The notes: generated by a model not told the origin, from the letters alone. A stretch of DNA of 25,904 nt from an uncultured Campylobacter sp. (GCA_900539255.1 UQBJ01000028.1:1-25904), one strand, 5' to 3'. Positions 14,302-23,133 are shown, numbered from the stretch's first letter. A program made the numbers and translations.

Positions 14302-15146
14302 TCTTTAACGACAAAAGCCCCCGGAAATTCGCCACTTCGCACAAAGTCTTTGGCTTCTGCTTCGCTTTTAAAGCCCTTTAAGAAAACCCTTGTCAGTCCG
14401 TCTCTGGCGCTCACTCGTGAGTAAGTTGTATAGCCCTTGTAGGATTTGTATCTGTCGATTATGTCTTGGGCGCCGTCTTTGTTTCTAAACGCGCCGATTT
14501 GCACCATAAAGCCGCCGCCTTGATATGAGCTAGTATCGACAACTTGGGGTATGTCAATAAGTGCTGATGGAACGCTAGCGTTTTGCTCTAAGCTAGCGTT
14601 GGTATCTACAACCGCACTTGTGGGCGTTCCCAAAGGCGTGGGCGTAATGTCTGTTGAGTCAAAGCCGATAACTTCGAGCTTCACGGGTGCTGTGCCTGTT
14701 TGGAGCATATCAAGCCTTGTGGCTGCTGCCTTTGACAAGTCTATGATGCGGTTGTCCTTAAAGGGTCCGCGGTCATTGACACGCACGGTGGTTTTGCGCC
14801 CGTTGTCAAGGTTGGTTACGCTCAAAATCGTATTCATCGGCAGGGTTTTGTGCGCTGCTGTGAAAGCGTTTTGGTTGTAAGTCTCGCCGTTGCTGGTTGT
14901 CTTGCCGTGAAAGCCCGGTCCATACCAGCTTGCTACGCCTGTGGCGGTTTCGCCTACGCCTACAACGGTTGGATAATAAGTCTTGCCATTAACCGTGTAA
15001 GGTTTCATCGTGCCTGTGGCGTTGGTTTGGTTTGTCTTATCTGTCCTAAAATCCTTAGGATAGTTTGAGCCAAGACAACCGCTTGTGGCGAAGATGATAA
15101 AGCCAAGCACCAAAGAATTCAGTGCTATGTAAGTGTGTTTGAGCAT
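14298..15146 (-). CDS. rlpA: RlpA-family lipoprotein (septal ring lytic transglycosylase type)
   Basis: An outer-membrane lipoprotein that in some bacteria cleaves stem-less peptidoglycan glycan strands. It has 282 residues. The signal peptide ends in a lipobox with lipidated Cys24 (ATSGC). A double-psi beta-barrel domain covers about 70-160, with GVASWYGPGFHGKTTSNGE and the conserved VNDRGPF holding Asp125. A Ser/Thr/Pro-rich linker leads to a C-terminal SPOR domain (about 212-281, starting GGFMVQIGAF) that binds denuded peptidoglycan. AAAGGAGA stands six bases before ATG 15146, the strongest ribosome-binding site of the run. It lies 21 bases after mltD. Confidence 0.94.
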   Translation of the reverse strand: MLKHTYIALNSLVLGFIIFATSGCLGSNYPKDFRTDKTNQTNATGTMKPYTVNGKTYYPTVVGVGETATGVASWYGPGFHGKTTSNGETYNQNAFTAAHKTLPMNTILSVTNLDNGRKTTVRVNDRGPFKDNRIIDLSKAAATRLDMLQTGTAPVKLEVIGFDSTDITPTPLGTPTSAVVDTNASLEQNASVPSALIDIPQVVDTSSYQGGGFMVQIGAFRNKDGAQDIIDRYKSYKGYTTYSRVSARDGLTRVFLKGFKSEAEAKDFVRSGEFPGAFVVKE

Positions 15147-15167
15147 TTTTTCTCCTTTGAGTTGAAT

Positions 15168-16256
15168 TTATTTTCGTGCATATCTATACTCTCTTGTTAT
15201 CGGTAAAACGAGCTTTTGCTTAGGGCGCAGCAGGTTTTTTGAGATAGTATTATACTCTCTTATTTGAGCTACTGTTATGCCGTGTTTTCGCGCTATGCTC
15301 CACAGCGAATCGCCCGATTTTACAATGTAAATTTGGGTTTTGGGGATTTTTATCTCCACTTTTGCGAGCTTTTTAGGGTCGTAATTTTGCTCAAAAATCA
15401 AACTTTTTTCAAGCGGGATATACATATAATAACTCGCATCAGGCGGCGTAAAATCGTATCTAAAATGCGGATTATATCGCTTTAAATCCTTTAAATTCAT
15501 ATCCACAAGCTTTGCTAAGTCTTTTAAAGACACTTGTGATGGCACTTGCACCTTGATGAATTCATTTGCCAAAGCGTAGTTTGCAAGGGCTTTTTCCTCA
15601 AACAAAAAGTCCTCATTTTGCGCTAAAAAGGCAAGGGTAAGGATTTTTTTGATGAAAAGGCGCGTTTCTTGGGGCAAGTAGCCTTTGTTTTCATCAAGCA
15701 ACACCGCTAAATCATCGCTTTGCGCTTCTTTTATGCCCTGCCTTAAACGCCCGCTGCCGCAGTTGTAAGCTAAAATCGCCAAATACCACTTGCCAAATTC
15801 AGCCCTTAATTCTTTAAGATAGTTTGCCGCCGCAAGCGTTGATTTAAAGGGGTCTTTGCGCTCATCGACAAACTCATCGATACGCAAATCAAAGCTCCTT
15901 GCCGTGCGCTCCATAAACTGCCAAATGCCTGTGGCTCGCACCCGCGAAGTGCTTTGCATTTTAAGCCCTGACTCCACGATGGCAAGGTATAAAAACTCCT
16001 TTGGCAAATCGTTTTCTTTGATGATTTTGCGAATGCTTGGGATAAACTCGTAAAATTCACTCGCCGAAACGCTCAAAGTTTTAGAATGCACGCGCTTTAT
16101 GTTGCTTTTGCTCTCCACAAACACCAAATCGCTGATATAGTTACTCTCTATGTCAAGTTTTCTCAGCACTTCGATTTGGTTTTTGTAGTATTCTGGCGTG
16201 AAAACATTTGCCCACAAAGCGCACACAAATAAGGTTAAAATCAATGCAAATCTCAT
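15168..16256 (-). CDS. mltD: Membrane-bound lytic transglycosylase MltD-like
   Basis: It cleaves the glycan strand of peptidoglycan, giving anhydro-muramyl products, in the periplasm. It has 362 residues. The signal peptide (1-16) has no lipobox. The SLT domain (about 80-205) has catalytic Glu95 in AIVESGL, GIWQFM (110-115) and AYNCGSGR (163-170). A C-terminal LysM domain (about 309-353, YIVKSGDSLWSIARKHG) binds peptidoglycan; a weaker LysM-like segment may lie at 237-282. E. coli MltD has two LysM domains and is a lipoprotein. ATG 16256 overlaps the tatD stop (ATGA). Confidence 0.92.
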   Translation of the reverse strand: MRFALILTLFVCALWANVFTPEYYKNQIEVLRKLDIESNYISDLVFVESKSNIKRVHSKTLSVSASEFYEFIPSIRKIIKENDLPKEFLYLAIVESGLKMQSTSRVRATGIWQFMERTARSFDLRIDEFVDERKDPFKSTLAAANYLKELRAEFGKWYLAILAYNCGSGRLRQGIKEAQSDDLAVLLDENKGYLPQETRLFIKKILTLAFLAQNEDFLFEEKALANYALANEFIKVQVPSQVSLKDLAKLVDMNLKDLKRYNPHFRYDFTPPDASYYMYIPLEKSLIFEQNYDPKKLAKVEIKIPKTQIYIVKSGDSLWSIARKHGITVAQIREYNTISKNLLRPKQKLVLPITREYRYARK

Positions 16257-17059
16257 ACAGCAAGCCTTTTGAAAAATAAATCGTGTGAATTGTGCGTGCA
16301 GGTTTTGATAAGCTCATCTCTTTGCACGCCTAAAATTTCAGCCATTTTACTCGCCACAAAATGCGTCAAAATCGGCTCATTTCTCTGCCCCCGAAACGGC
16401 TCTGGGGTGAGATAGGGCGCGTCTGTTTCGATTAAAAGGCGATTTTGCGGAATTTTAGGCAGAATTTGGACTAAATTTTTAGCATTTTTAAAGGTAAGGA
16501 CACCGCCTATGCCAAAGTAGAATTTATCCTTTAAATCAAGCAGCATTTCACTCGCGTTAAAGCAGTGCAAAACCCCGCCCACAAGCCTTTGAGCGTAGCT
16601 TTGCAAAAGCTTGAAAGAAGGCGCGTTCGCCTCTCTTATGTGAATGATAACGGGCTTTTTAAATTCAACCGCAAGTTCAAGCTGTGCGACAAAAACGCGC
16701 TCTTGCCTTGCCTTTTCCTCCATATCATCAGCCTTTATGTAGTGATAATCAAGCCCGCATTCTCCCACGCCAACGCACTTTTCGTGAGTGATGAAGTCTC
16801 GCAAGGGCTTTTCATCGTAGCTTGCGCAAAAATGCGGGTGAGTGCCAACGGCAAAGTATAAATTCTCATAGCTCTCGCAAAGTGCTACCGCACGGGGCAA
16901 ATCCTTAATGTCAGCGGCGGGGATAATGATTTTGTCGATATTGTTTTCAAAAGAATTTGCTAAAACCTCGTTCAAATCGTCATTATAAGCCTTATCGTCC
17001 AAATGACAATGCGTGTCGATGATTTTCGCACTTTGCTTGAATTCAACGCCTACAAACAT
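16253..17059 (-). CDS. tatD: TatD-family metal-dependent nuclease
   Basis: An amidohydrolase-fold 3'-5' exonuclease/DNase of the TatD family, thought to act in DNA quality control rather than protein export. It has 268 residues. Metal ligands are visible: THCHLD near the start, GECGLDYHY, a His in IIHIREA, HCF, and TDAPYLTPEP. The start at ATG 17059 has AGGA seven bases upstream, inside the end of the response-regulator gene, which it overlaps by ten bases; the first 12 residues are somewhat longer than usual. Confidence 0.93.
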   Translation of the reverse strand: MFVGVEFKQSAKIIDTHCHLDDKAYNDDLNEVLANSFENNIDKIIIPAADIKDLPRAVALCESYENLYFAVGTHPHFCASYDEKPLRDFITHEKCVGVGECGLDYHYIKADDMEEKARQERVFVAQLELAVEFKKPVIIHIREANAPSFKLLQSYAQRLVGGVLHCFNASEMLLDLKDKFYFGIGGVLTFKNAKNLVQILPKIPQNRLLIETDAPYLTPEPFRGQRNEPILTHFVASKMAEILGVQRDELIKTCTHNSHDLFFKRLAV

Positions 17060-18288
17060 AGCTCTATCCTATCTTTGCCGCTTGTTTGCGCGATTTTTAG
17101 GGCATTTTCAGCCTTTTTGTTTAGCTCGTTAAAGCTATTTTGACTTTTGCCAAAGCTCACACCCATACAAACGCTGAAAAATACTTCATCAAGCGAAACT
17201 AAAACGCTTCTAGCCTTGATATTTTCGCAAATAGTGTTTAAAACTCTCATCGCTAGCTCTTGTGAGCGGCTTTTAAGCACTATGCAAATGCGTTCAAAAC
17301 TTATGTGTCCTACTATGTCCTTACCCAAACACTCATCGCGCGCCGCTTTTACCACGCTTTTTATCAGCTCATCGCTCACGCTTGCGCCGTATTCGTCCTT
17401 GTAGGCTTGCAAATCATCAATCTCCACTAAGGCAAAGGCGAATTCCTCGCCTAAATTTTTAATCTCTCTTAAATAATCATCAAAGTCGTTTTTAAGCGCA
17501 AGTGTGGTTTTCGCGCCCGTTTTTGGCTCAAAATCAGCAAAAATTTCCACAAGTTTTTGCTGCTCTTTTGCCTTAAAAAATTTCTCTAATCTCGCGTTGA
17601 AAAGCTCTTTACCAAAGGGCTTTGTCAGCACTTCGCTTGCATTAGCGTTTAAAAATTCAGCCTCTACGCTTTCGTCTTTTTCGTTAAGCACGATAAAATC
17701 GATATTTGACTCGGCATAATTTTCTCTAACTTCGCTCATTAGAGCAAAAGCGTCAATCACGGGCATTTTCGCATCGCAAACGATGAGCTTTGTATCGACA
17801 TTGTCAGCTAGATAGCTCAACGCTTCCTCGCCGTGCGCCGCTGCAAGCACTTTAAAGCCGCATAAATTCAGCATTTTTTTAAGCTCGTTGCGCTCGTTAA
17901 GCTTACTCATCGCTAAAATCAGCTTTTCGTTTTGGTGAGCGCTGACATTTTTTATCAGCAAAAGCATTTGCTCGACACAAAGGGCGTTTTCCTTGTGTAA
18001 AAAGGCTAAAATGTCCTTTTTTAGGCACTCTTGCTTGAAATTTTTGTCATTGTTTGCGCTCACAAGCACCACGCGGAAATTTTGACTCAAAAGAAAGTCC
18101 AGCAAATCGCCATTTTGGCTTGTAAAATTCCACTCAGCAAAGCAAAGCAGATAATCATCGCTCGCCAAAGCCCTTATGTCCGCCGCGCTCGAAGTAGTAT
18201 CTACCTCAAAGCCCAAAGATTTAGAAATCTTTTTAGCAAGCAATTTCATCAGCATTTCGTCATTATCAACAATCAAAATTTTTTTCAT
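17050..18288 (-). CDS. cbrR: CbrR-like response regulator: two REC domains and a degenerate GGDEF
   Basis: A 412-residue cytosolic signalling protein. REC1 (about 1-115) keeps VDND (7-10), Ser78 and Lys99 but has Glu52 (CFAEWN) where the phosphoacceptor Asp is expected. REC2 (about 122-238) has Asp172 (VCDAKMP) and Lys223 (LTKPF) but no acidic pair at its N-terminus. The C-terminal GGDEF-like domain (about 270-412) keeps the fold, with VEIDDLQAYKDEYG, but the signature is HISFER (328-333), so cyclic-di-GMP synthesis is unlikely. The domain order and place match C. jejuni CbrR, which modulates bile-salt (deoxycholate) resistance and chicken colonisation. It has its own upstream promoter signal. 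Confidence 0.85.
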   Translation of the reverse strand: MKKILIVDNDEMLMKLLAKKISKSLGFEVDTTSSAADIRALASDDYLLCFAEWNFTSQNGDLLDFLLSQNFRVVLVSANNDKNFKQECLKKDILAFLHKENALCVEQMLLLIKNVSAHQNEKLILAMSKLNERNELKKMLNLCGFKVLAAAHGEEALSYLADNVDTKLIVCDAKMPVIDAFALMSEVRENYAESNIDFIVLNEKDESVEAEFLNANASEVLTKPFGKELFNARLEKFFKAKEQQKLVEIFADFEPKTGAKTTLALKNDFDDYLREIKNLGEEFAFALVEIDDLQAYKDEYGASVSDELIKSVVKAARDECLGKDIVGHISFERICIVLKSRSQELAMRVLNTICENIKARSVLVSLDEVFFSVCMGVSFGKSQNSFNELNKKAENALKIAQTSGKDRIELCL

Positions 18289-18314
18289 CGCTCATCTTTA
18301 CATTAAATTTAACT

Positions 18315-18320
18315 ATTGTA
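18315..18320 (-). promoter_or_regulatory. Internal extended -10 promoter for the response regulator
   Basis: TGCTACAAT on the minus strand (hexamer 18320-18315), an extended -10 placed about 27 bases before ATG 18288, in the 38-base gap after recN. It is the largest gap in the nadK-mrdA run and could drive the response regulator and the envelope genes apart from nadK-recN. No clear -35 was seen, and the region just upstream is recN coding sequence. Confidence 0.55.
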
Positions 18321-18326
18321 GCATTT

Positions 18327-19859
18327 TTAACTATCATTTTGCTTAACCAACAAAGTTTTTGCAAATTCTATCGCCTCAGCCGTGATTTCCTCGCCACTTA
18401 CCATTCGCGCCAGCTCGTTTATGCGCTCATCATCACGCAACTTTTTCACAAAACTTTGCCCATCTCTTTTCTCCACCAAAAAGTGATTGTGCGCTGTTGA
18501 TGAAAGCTGTGGCAAGTGCGATATAGCAAAGATTTGATAAAAATTTGAAAGCTCGCTCAGCACTTTGGCTATGCTCATCGCTTCCTTGCCGCTTAAATTC
18601 GCATCGATTTCGTCCAAAAAGATAATGCCCTTGCCAGCATTTAGCACAAAGCACTGCGTGGCGATGAAAGCAAGGCGCAAGCGGTTTAGCTCGCCTGAGC
18701 TTAGGTTTTTAAGCCCTGTATCGCTTACGATGAGCTGCACTTCATCTTGTCCAAGTGCTGAAATTTCAGCCTTTTCAAGCCTTAAACGCAAATCTTTCAT
18801 ATAAAGTTTTTCAAGGTAAGCATTCAGCAAGTTTTCAAGCTCGTTTAAATGCGACAAACGCCTTTGTGTAAGCGTGTTTGCGCTCTCTTGCAAGCGTTCA
18901 TTAAGCCTTGCTACCTTGCTTTCAAGCTCTTTTTTCTCAAAACTTAAATTTTGATAATGCTCTAATTCTTTTTTCTTTTCATCAAGGACTTTGAGCGCAT
19001 TTTCTATGCTCTCATAGCGGTGAATGAGCGATGAGAGCTTTTCTAGCCTGTCCAAAACGCCCTCTATGTCAAATTCTAACTCGTCAAAATTTTGATTTTC
19101 AGCCACAACGCGCAGTTCATTTAAGCATTCTGTGAAAAAATTCGCATCAACTTCGCTTAAATTTAAAGCCTCCACGACAACAGGTTCTAGCTCAAACACC
19201 GCTTTTGCCTTGCTCCAAGCCTCTTCTATCTTGTCCTTTTTAGAAAGCTTTTTTTTAAGCACCATTAGCTCCTCATACTCGCCAAGCTTTGGTTTAATGC
19301 CCTCTATCTTTTGAATTTGCAAGCTAGCAAGCTCTTTAAGCTCCTCAATGCGCTTTTCTTCACTTTCAATCTTCGCTAACTCTTCGCTTGCAAGTGCAAA
19401 TTCCTTGTATAAATTCGCAAAATTTGCCTTAAATTCGCTAAATTTCGCATCTTTTTTACTTTCAAGCGTGTCAAGCAAAGTTAAAAAGCGTTCATTGCTG
19501 AATTCACTGCTGTCTTTTGCCGAAAGATACTTGACAAAACCCTTGCTTAACGCCGATAAGGGCTTTTTAGCAATGCTTTGGTTGTTGATGAAGTATTTTG
19601 CGCTTTTATCTTTAAGCATTTTAAAGCTGTTTTCCTCATCGCCATCAATGCCAAACTCGCTTAAATTTAGCTCATCATCAAGCTTTAACTCCACAAATTT
19701 CGCTTCACTTTCCATAAGGGCAAAGGCGCTTAAAATGCCCTTAAAAAGTATGGATTTACCAGCCCCGCTTAATCCCGTAAAAACCGTAAGCCCCTTGTTT
19801 ATGGATAGTTCAGCACTCTTAAAGCTGATATTGTCCCGCATTAACACTTCAAAAATCAT
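18327..19859 (-). CDS. recN: DNA repair ATPase RecN
   Basis: An SMC-like ATPase acting at double-strand breaks with RecA. From ATG 19859 it has 510 residues, near the Campylobacter length and shorter than E. coli RecN (553). The N-terminal lobe has Walker A GLSGAGKS (29-36), a long coiled coil spans about 130-350, and the C-terminal lobe has the signature LSSGE (about 386-390) and Walker B IIFLDE (about 412-417) followed by DANLSG and the ISHLPQ switch. ATG 19859 is favoured over TTG 19871 because GGGGAAA lies upstream and it forms the coupled TGATG overlap with nadK. Confidence 0.95.
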   Translation of the reverse strand: MIFEVLMRDNISFKSAELSINKGLTVFTGLSGAGKSILFKGILSAFALMESEAKFVELKLDDELNLSEFGIDGDEENSFKMLKDKSAKYFINNQSIAKKPLSALSKGFVKYLSAKDSSEFSNERFLTLLDTLESKKDAKFSEFKANFANLYKEFALASEELAKIESEEKRIEELKELASLQIQKIEGIKPKLGEYEELMVLKKKLSKKDKIEEAWSKAKAVFELEPVVVEALNLSEVDANFFTECLNELRVVAENQNFDELEFDIEGVLDRLEKLSSLIHRYESIENALKVLDEKKKELEHYQNLSFEKKELESKVARLNERLQESANTLTQRRLSHLNELENLLNAYLEKLYMKDLRLRLEKAEISALGQDEVQLIVSDTGLKNLSSGELNRLRLAFIATQCFVLNAGKGIIFLDEIDANLSGKEAMSIAKVLSELSNFYQIFAISHLPQLSSTAHNHFLVEKRDGQSFVKKLRDDERINELARMVSGEEITAEAIEFAKTLLVKQNDS

Positions 19860-20719
19860 CAATTTCCCCAACGCAATTTTTCTTTTAAAATTTGAAAATA
19901 ATCCCTATTTTTAGGGTGCAAAAGCCGCACTTGCTTGTCGCTAAGCCGAATTTTAATGCTTGCATAGTCCTTTGTCTCAAAGCACTCTTGCCCGTCTATG
20001 AAAAAAGCGCACTCTTTTGCCCTAACTTCTAGCTCAAAGCCCTTTGGCAGCACGATGGGGCGTTGCGTGAGTGAGTGCGAGCAAACGGGCGTAAGCAAAA
20101 ACACCTCCGCCAAAGTGTAGATGATAGGACCATTTGCGCTTAGATTATACGCTGTTGAGCCTGCTGGCGTGGCTACTATAAGCCCGTCTCCGTAGTATTC
20201 GTTGAAAATCTTGCCATTTCGTAGCACTTCTATGTGCGCCATAGAGTTTTTTTGCGTGCGCGAAAAGACTATGTCGTTAAATGCTGTCTTGTTAAGCACC
20301 TGTCCTTTGGGGGTTTGCAAGATGATGTCAAGCAAAAAAGGCTCATCTACACGGAATTTGCCCGCAAAGAATTCATCGAAAAACCCTTGCGCTTGCCTTG
20401 CTGTAAAGTCTGTCAAAAAGCCAAGTCGCCCAGCGTGTATGCCTAAAAGAGCCTTGTCATACTCACAAGCCTTGCGGCACAGCGATATGAGTGTGCCGTC
20501 TCCGCCAAGAGCGATGATAAAATCGCTTTTCTCAAACAACTCATCGCGCTCATAGCCTTGCAAATTCACATTTTTAGCGCATTCTTTATCAAGCAAAAGT
20601 TCAATCCCCCGCTCGTCAAAGATTTTTTTAAGCGTCAAAATCTCGCTTTTTAAATCCGTATTTAAACGCGCCACAAGCCCGATTTTACTAACATTTTGAT
20701 AATCTAACTTTTTTTTCAT
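19859..20719 (-). CDS. nadK: NAD kinase
   Basis: It phosphorylates NAD to NADP in the cytosol. It has 286 residues. The hallmark GGDGT (72-76) is intact. FND (147-149) stands where many NAD kinases have NE, and ATPAGSTAYN (183-192) is the second conserved block. The C-terminus, LHPKNRDYFQILKEKL, is similar to what I recall for C. jejuni. It begins ATG AAAAAAAAG, an A8 tract directly after the start codon. No ribosome-binding site precedes the ATG, and the -10 box is only six bases upstream, so the mRNA may be leaderless. It is the first gene of the minus-strand run. Confidence 0.95.
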   Translation of the reverse strand: MKKKLDYQNVSKIGLVARLNTDLKSEILTLKKIFDERGIELLLDKECAKNVNLQGYERDELFEKSDFIIALGGDGTLISLCRKACEYDKALLGIHAGRLGFLTDFTARQAQGFFDEFFAGKFRVDEPFLLDIILQTPKGQVLNKTAFNDIVFSRTQKNSMAHIEVLRNGKIFNEYYGDGLIVATPAGSTAYNLSANGPIIYTLAEVFLLTPVCSHSLTQRPIVLPKGFELEVRAKECAFFIDGQECFETKDYASIKIRLSDKQVRLLHPKNRDYFQILKEKLRWGN

Positions 20720-20725
20720 TGCAAA

Positions 20726-20731
20726 ATTATA
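20726..20731 (-). promoter_or_regulatory. -10 box of nadK placed for a leaderless transcript
   Basis: TATAAT on the minus strand (20731-20726), preceded by TTTTGA and followed by TTTTGCA and then ATG. Usual spacing would put the transcript start on or next to the A of ATG 20719. A divergent -10 for aspS lies 35 bases away. Confidence 0.6.
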
Positions 20732-20765
20732 TCAAAACTTAATTAAGTGTAAAGCGAAAAAATGC

Positions 20766-20771
20766 TATGAT
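20766..20771 (+). promoter_or_regulatory. Extended -10 promoter of aspS-adk-ppa
   Basis: TGCTATGAT (hexamer 20766-20771), an extended -10 giving a predicted start near 20778 and a leader of about 28 bases with AAAGGA before GTG 20806. It sits back to back with the nadK promoter, so both upstream regions overlap. Because this promoter lies over the upstream ATG at 20767, it also argues against using that ATG. Confidence 0.6.
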
Positions 20772-20805
20772 TTCAAAATCATTCTTTAAATTTAAAGGAA
20801 AAATT

Positions 20806-22557
20806 GTGCGTAGTCATTACAATACAGATTTAAGCACCAAAAACATAGGCGAAGAAGTAAGGCTTTGCGGGTGGGCAAACAGCTACCGAGACCACGGGGG
20901 CATAATTTTCATCGATTTGCGCGACAGAAGTGGGCTGATACAGCTTGTTTGCGACCCAAAGGACAGCCAAAAGGCTCATCAAATAGCCGAAAGTGTGCGA
21001 AACGAATTCGTGCTGATAGCGCGTGGCAAGGTGCGAGCGCGTGGAGAGGGGCTTACAAACGCCAAGCTTAAAACAGGCGAGATTGAAGTGGTGGTTGATG
21101 AGCTTATTGTTGAAAATGAAAGCCCCACGCCGCCTTTTGAAATCGGCGATGAAAATGTCAATGAAGAATTGCGCCTTAAATATCGCTTTTTGGACTTGCG
21201 TAACCCAAAACTTTACGCAAATTTCGCCCTGCGCTCCAAAGCCTGCATAGCCGCACGCAACTCACTTGCAAATATGGGCTTTTTGGAGGTTGAAACGCCC
21301 ATTTTAACGAAGGCTACGCCTGAGGGAGCTAGGGATTATCTTGTGCCAAGCCGCGTTCATCAAGGCGAGTTTTACGCACTACCCCAAAGTCCGCAACTTT
21401 TCAAACAACTTTTAATGTGCGCTGGCTTTGATAGATACTTTCAAATCGCAAAATGTTTTAGAGATGAGGATTTACGGGCAGACAGACAGCCTGAATTTAC
21501 ACAAATTGATGTTGAAATGAGCTTTTGCGAGCAAAAGGACATAATGCAAGTGGCTGAAACCTTTTTAAAAGACATTTTCAAGGCTTGTGGTAAGGACATC
21601 AGCACGCCTTTTCGCGTAATGAACTATAATGAAGCTATGGAAAAATACGGCTCAGATAAGCCAGACTTGCGTTTTAAGCTTGAATTCATCGATGTTATCG
21701 ACATTTTTTCTCGCTCAAACAACGAAATTTTCGCAAATATCGCCAAAGACAGCAAGAAAAACCGCATAAAAGCTCTACGCGTGCCAAAGGGCGATACGAT
21801 TTTTTCTAAACGCCAAATGCAAGGCTTTGAGGAATTCGTGCGAAAGTTTGGCGCACAAGGGCTTGCCTTTATTCAAGTGAAAGAGGACGGGCTAAAAGGT
21901 CCGCTTTGTAAATTCTTTACGCAAGATGATTTAGGCGAGCTTAGCAAAAGGTGTGAGCTAGAAATAGGCGATGTGGTGTTTTTTGGAGCGGGTGCGAAAA
22001 AGATAGTGCTTGATTATATGGGGCGTTTTAGGATTTTTCTAGCGCAAACGCTTGGGATTATAGACGAAAACGCGCTTGAATTTTTATGGGTTGTGGATTT
22101 TCCTATGTTTGAGGAAAATGATGACGGCTCATACTCAGCTATGCACCATCCTTTCACTATGCCAAAAAATGTCGATGAACCAAATATCGAGGATATAAGC
22201 TCAGTAGCTTACGATGTCGTCTTAAATGGCGTAGAGTTAGGCGGTGGAAGCGTGAGAATTCACAAAAAAGAGATACAACAAAAGGTATTTAAACTTTTGA
22301 AAATCGATGAAAACGAGCAAAGGGCTAAATTTGGCTTTTTGCTTGATGCTTTGAGTTTTGGCGCGCCCCCACACGGCGGCATTGCCATAGGACTTGACAG
22401 GCTCATAATGCTAGTAAGCGGTGCTTTGAGCATAAGAGAAGTCATCGCCTTTCCTAAAACGCAACGAGCGCAGTGCTTGATGACAGAAGCACCTGCAAGC
22501 GTAAGCAGCGAGCAGTTAAGGGAACTTGGCATAAAATTAAGGGAGAATGCAAAATGA
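20806..22557 (+). CDS. aspS: Aspartyl-tRNA synthetase
   Basis: It charges tRNA-Asp. In Campylobacterota lacking asparaginyl-tRNA synthetase it also charges tRNA-Asn for GatCAB amidation; whether that holds here cannot be seen. It has 583 residues from GTG 20806. The N-terminal OB-fold anticodon domain begins RSHYNTDL, class II motif 2 is FRDEDLRADRQPEFTQID and motif 3 is GIAIGLDRL. The start is set by AAAGGA seven bases before the GTG; the extra 13 residues from ATG 20767 are not typical. Its stop overlaps the adk start (ATGA). Confidence 0.96.
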   Translation: MRSHYNTDLSTKNIGEEVRLCGWANSYRDHGGIIFIDLRDRSGLIQLVCDPKDSQKAHQIAESVRNEFVLIARGKVRARGEGLTNAKLKTGEIEVVVDELIVENESPTPPFEIGDENVNEELRLKYRFLDLRNPKLYANFALRSKACIAARNSLANMGFLEVETPILTKATPEGARDYLVPSRVHQGEFYALPQSPQLFKQLLMCAGFDRYFQIAKCFRDEDLRADRQPEFTQIDVEMSFCEQKDIMQVAETFLKDIFKACGKDISTPFRVMNYNEAMEKYGSDKPDLRFKLEFIDVIDIFSRSNNEIFANIAKDSKKNRIKALRVPKGDTIFSKRQMQGFEEFVRKFGAQGLAFIQVKEDGLKGPLCKFFTQDDLGELSKRCELEIGDVVFFGAGAKKIVLDYMGRFRIFLAQTLGIIDENALEFLWVVDFPMFEENDDGSYSAMHHPFTMPKNVDEPNIEDISSVAYDVVLNGVELGGGSVRIHKKEIQQKVFKLLKIDENEQRAKFGFLLDALSFGAPPHGGIAIGLDRLIMLVSGALSIREVIAFPKTQRAQCLMTEAPASVSSEQLRELGIKLRENAK

Positions 22558-23132
22558 CAGATTTATTTTTGATTATAGGGGCGCCGGGCAGCGGCAAAAC
22601 AACGGACGCAAGTATCATCGCGCGTGATGATGAACGCATAACGCACTATTCAACGGGCGATTTGTTGCGTGAGGAAGTGGCAAGTGGCAGTGAGCTTGGC
22701 AAACTCATCGACAGCTTTATCTCAAAGGGCAATCTCGTGCCGCTTGAAGTTGTCGTAAATACCATAGTTTCAGCACTCAAAAAGTCTCCAACGCAAAGCG
22801 TTATCATAGACGGCTATCCGCGAAGCGTGGAGCAAATGCTTGAATTTGACAAGGTTTTGCAAAACAGCGCAGACATAGCCTTACGAACCGTCATCGAAGT
22901 GCAGGTGAGCGAAGAAGTCGCCAAAGAGCGAGTTTTAGGGCGTGCGCGCGGTGCTGATGACAATGAAGAAGTGTTTTACAACAGAATGCGCGTGTATAGC
23001 GAGCCGCTTGATGAAATTCGCGCCTTTTACAAAGATAAAAATGTGTATTGCGTGGTAAATGGCGAGCGAAGTATCGATGAAATCGTGGCTGACATAAAAA
23101 ATTTAATAGAAAACAAACTTAAAAGGAGGTAA
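22554..23132 (+). CDS. adk: Adenylate kinase
   Basis: It interconverts ATP + AMP and 2 ADP. It has 192 residues from ATG 22554, a short-lid form. The P-loop GAPGSGKTT (9-17), STGDLLREE (33-41), IDGYPRS (85-91) and the lid region GRARGADDN (129-137) are present. GGGAG lies eight bases before the ATG, and the start overlaps the aspS stop. The in-frame upstream extension from 22473 lies inside aspS and precedes the P-loop by too much. It is followed at once by ppa. Confidence 0.95.
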   Translation: MTDLFLIIGAPGSGKTTDASIIARDDERITHYSTGDLLREEVASGSELGKLIDSFISKGNLVPLEVVVNTIVSALKKSPTQSVIIDGYPRSVEQMLEFDKVLQNSADIALRTVIEVQVSEEVAKERVLGRARGADDNEEVFYNRMRVYSEPLDEIRAFYKDKNVYCVVNGERSIDEIVADIKNLIENKLKRR

Positions 23133-23133
23133 A

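Noticed and set aside
20708..20716. Phase-variable homopolymer tract in nadK
   Set aside because: It is an A8 tract, but Campylobacter phase variation uses G/C tracts of about eight or more, and none was seen in the window. NAD kinase is also essential in most bacteria.
20767..20805. Upstream ATG for aspS
   Set aside because: It overlaps the likely -10 box, has no ribosome-binding site and adds 13 atypical residues; GTG 20806 follows AAAGGA.
22473..22553. In-frame extension of adk into aspS
   Set aside because: The P-loop should lie near residue 10; ATG 22554 with GGGAG upstream fits the family exactly.
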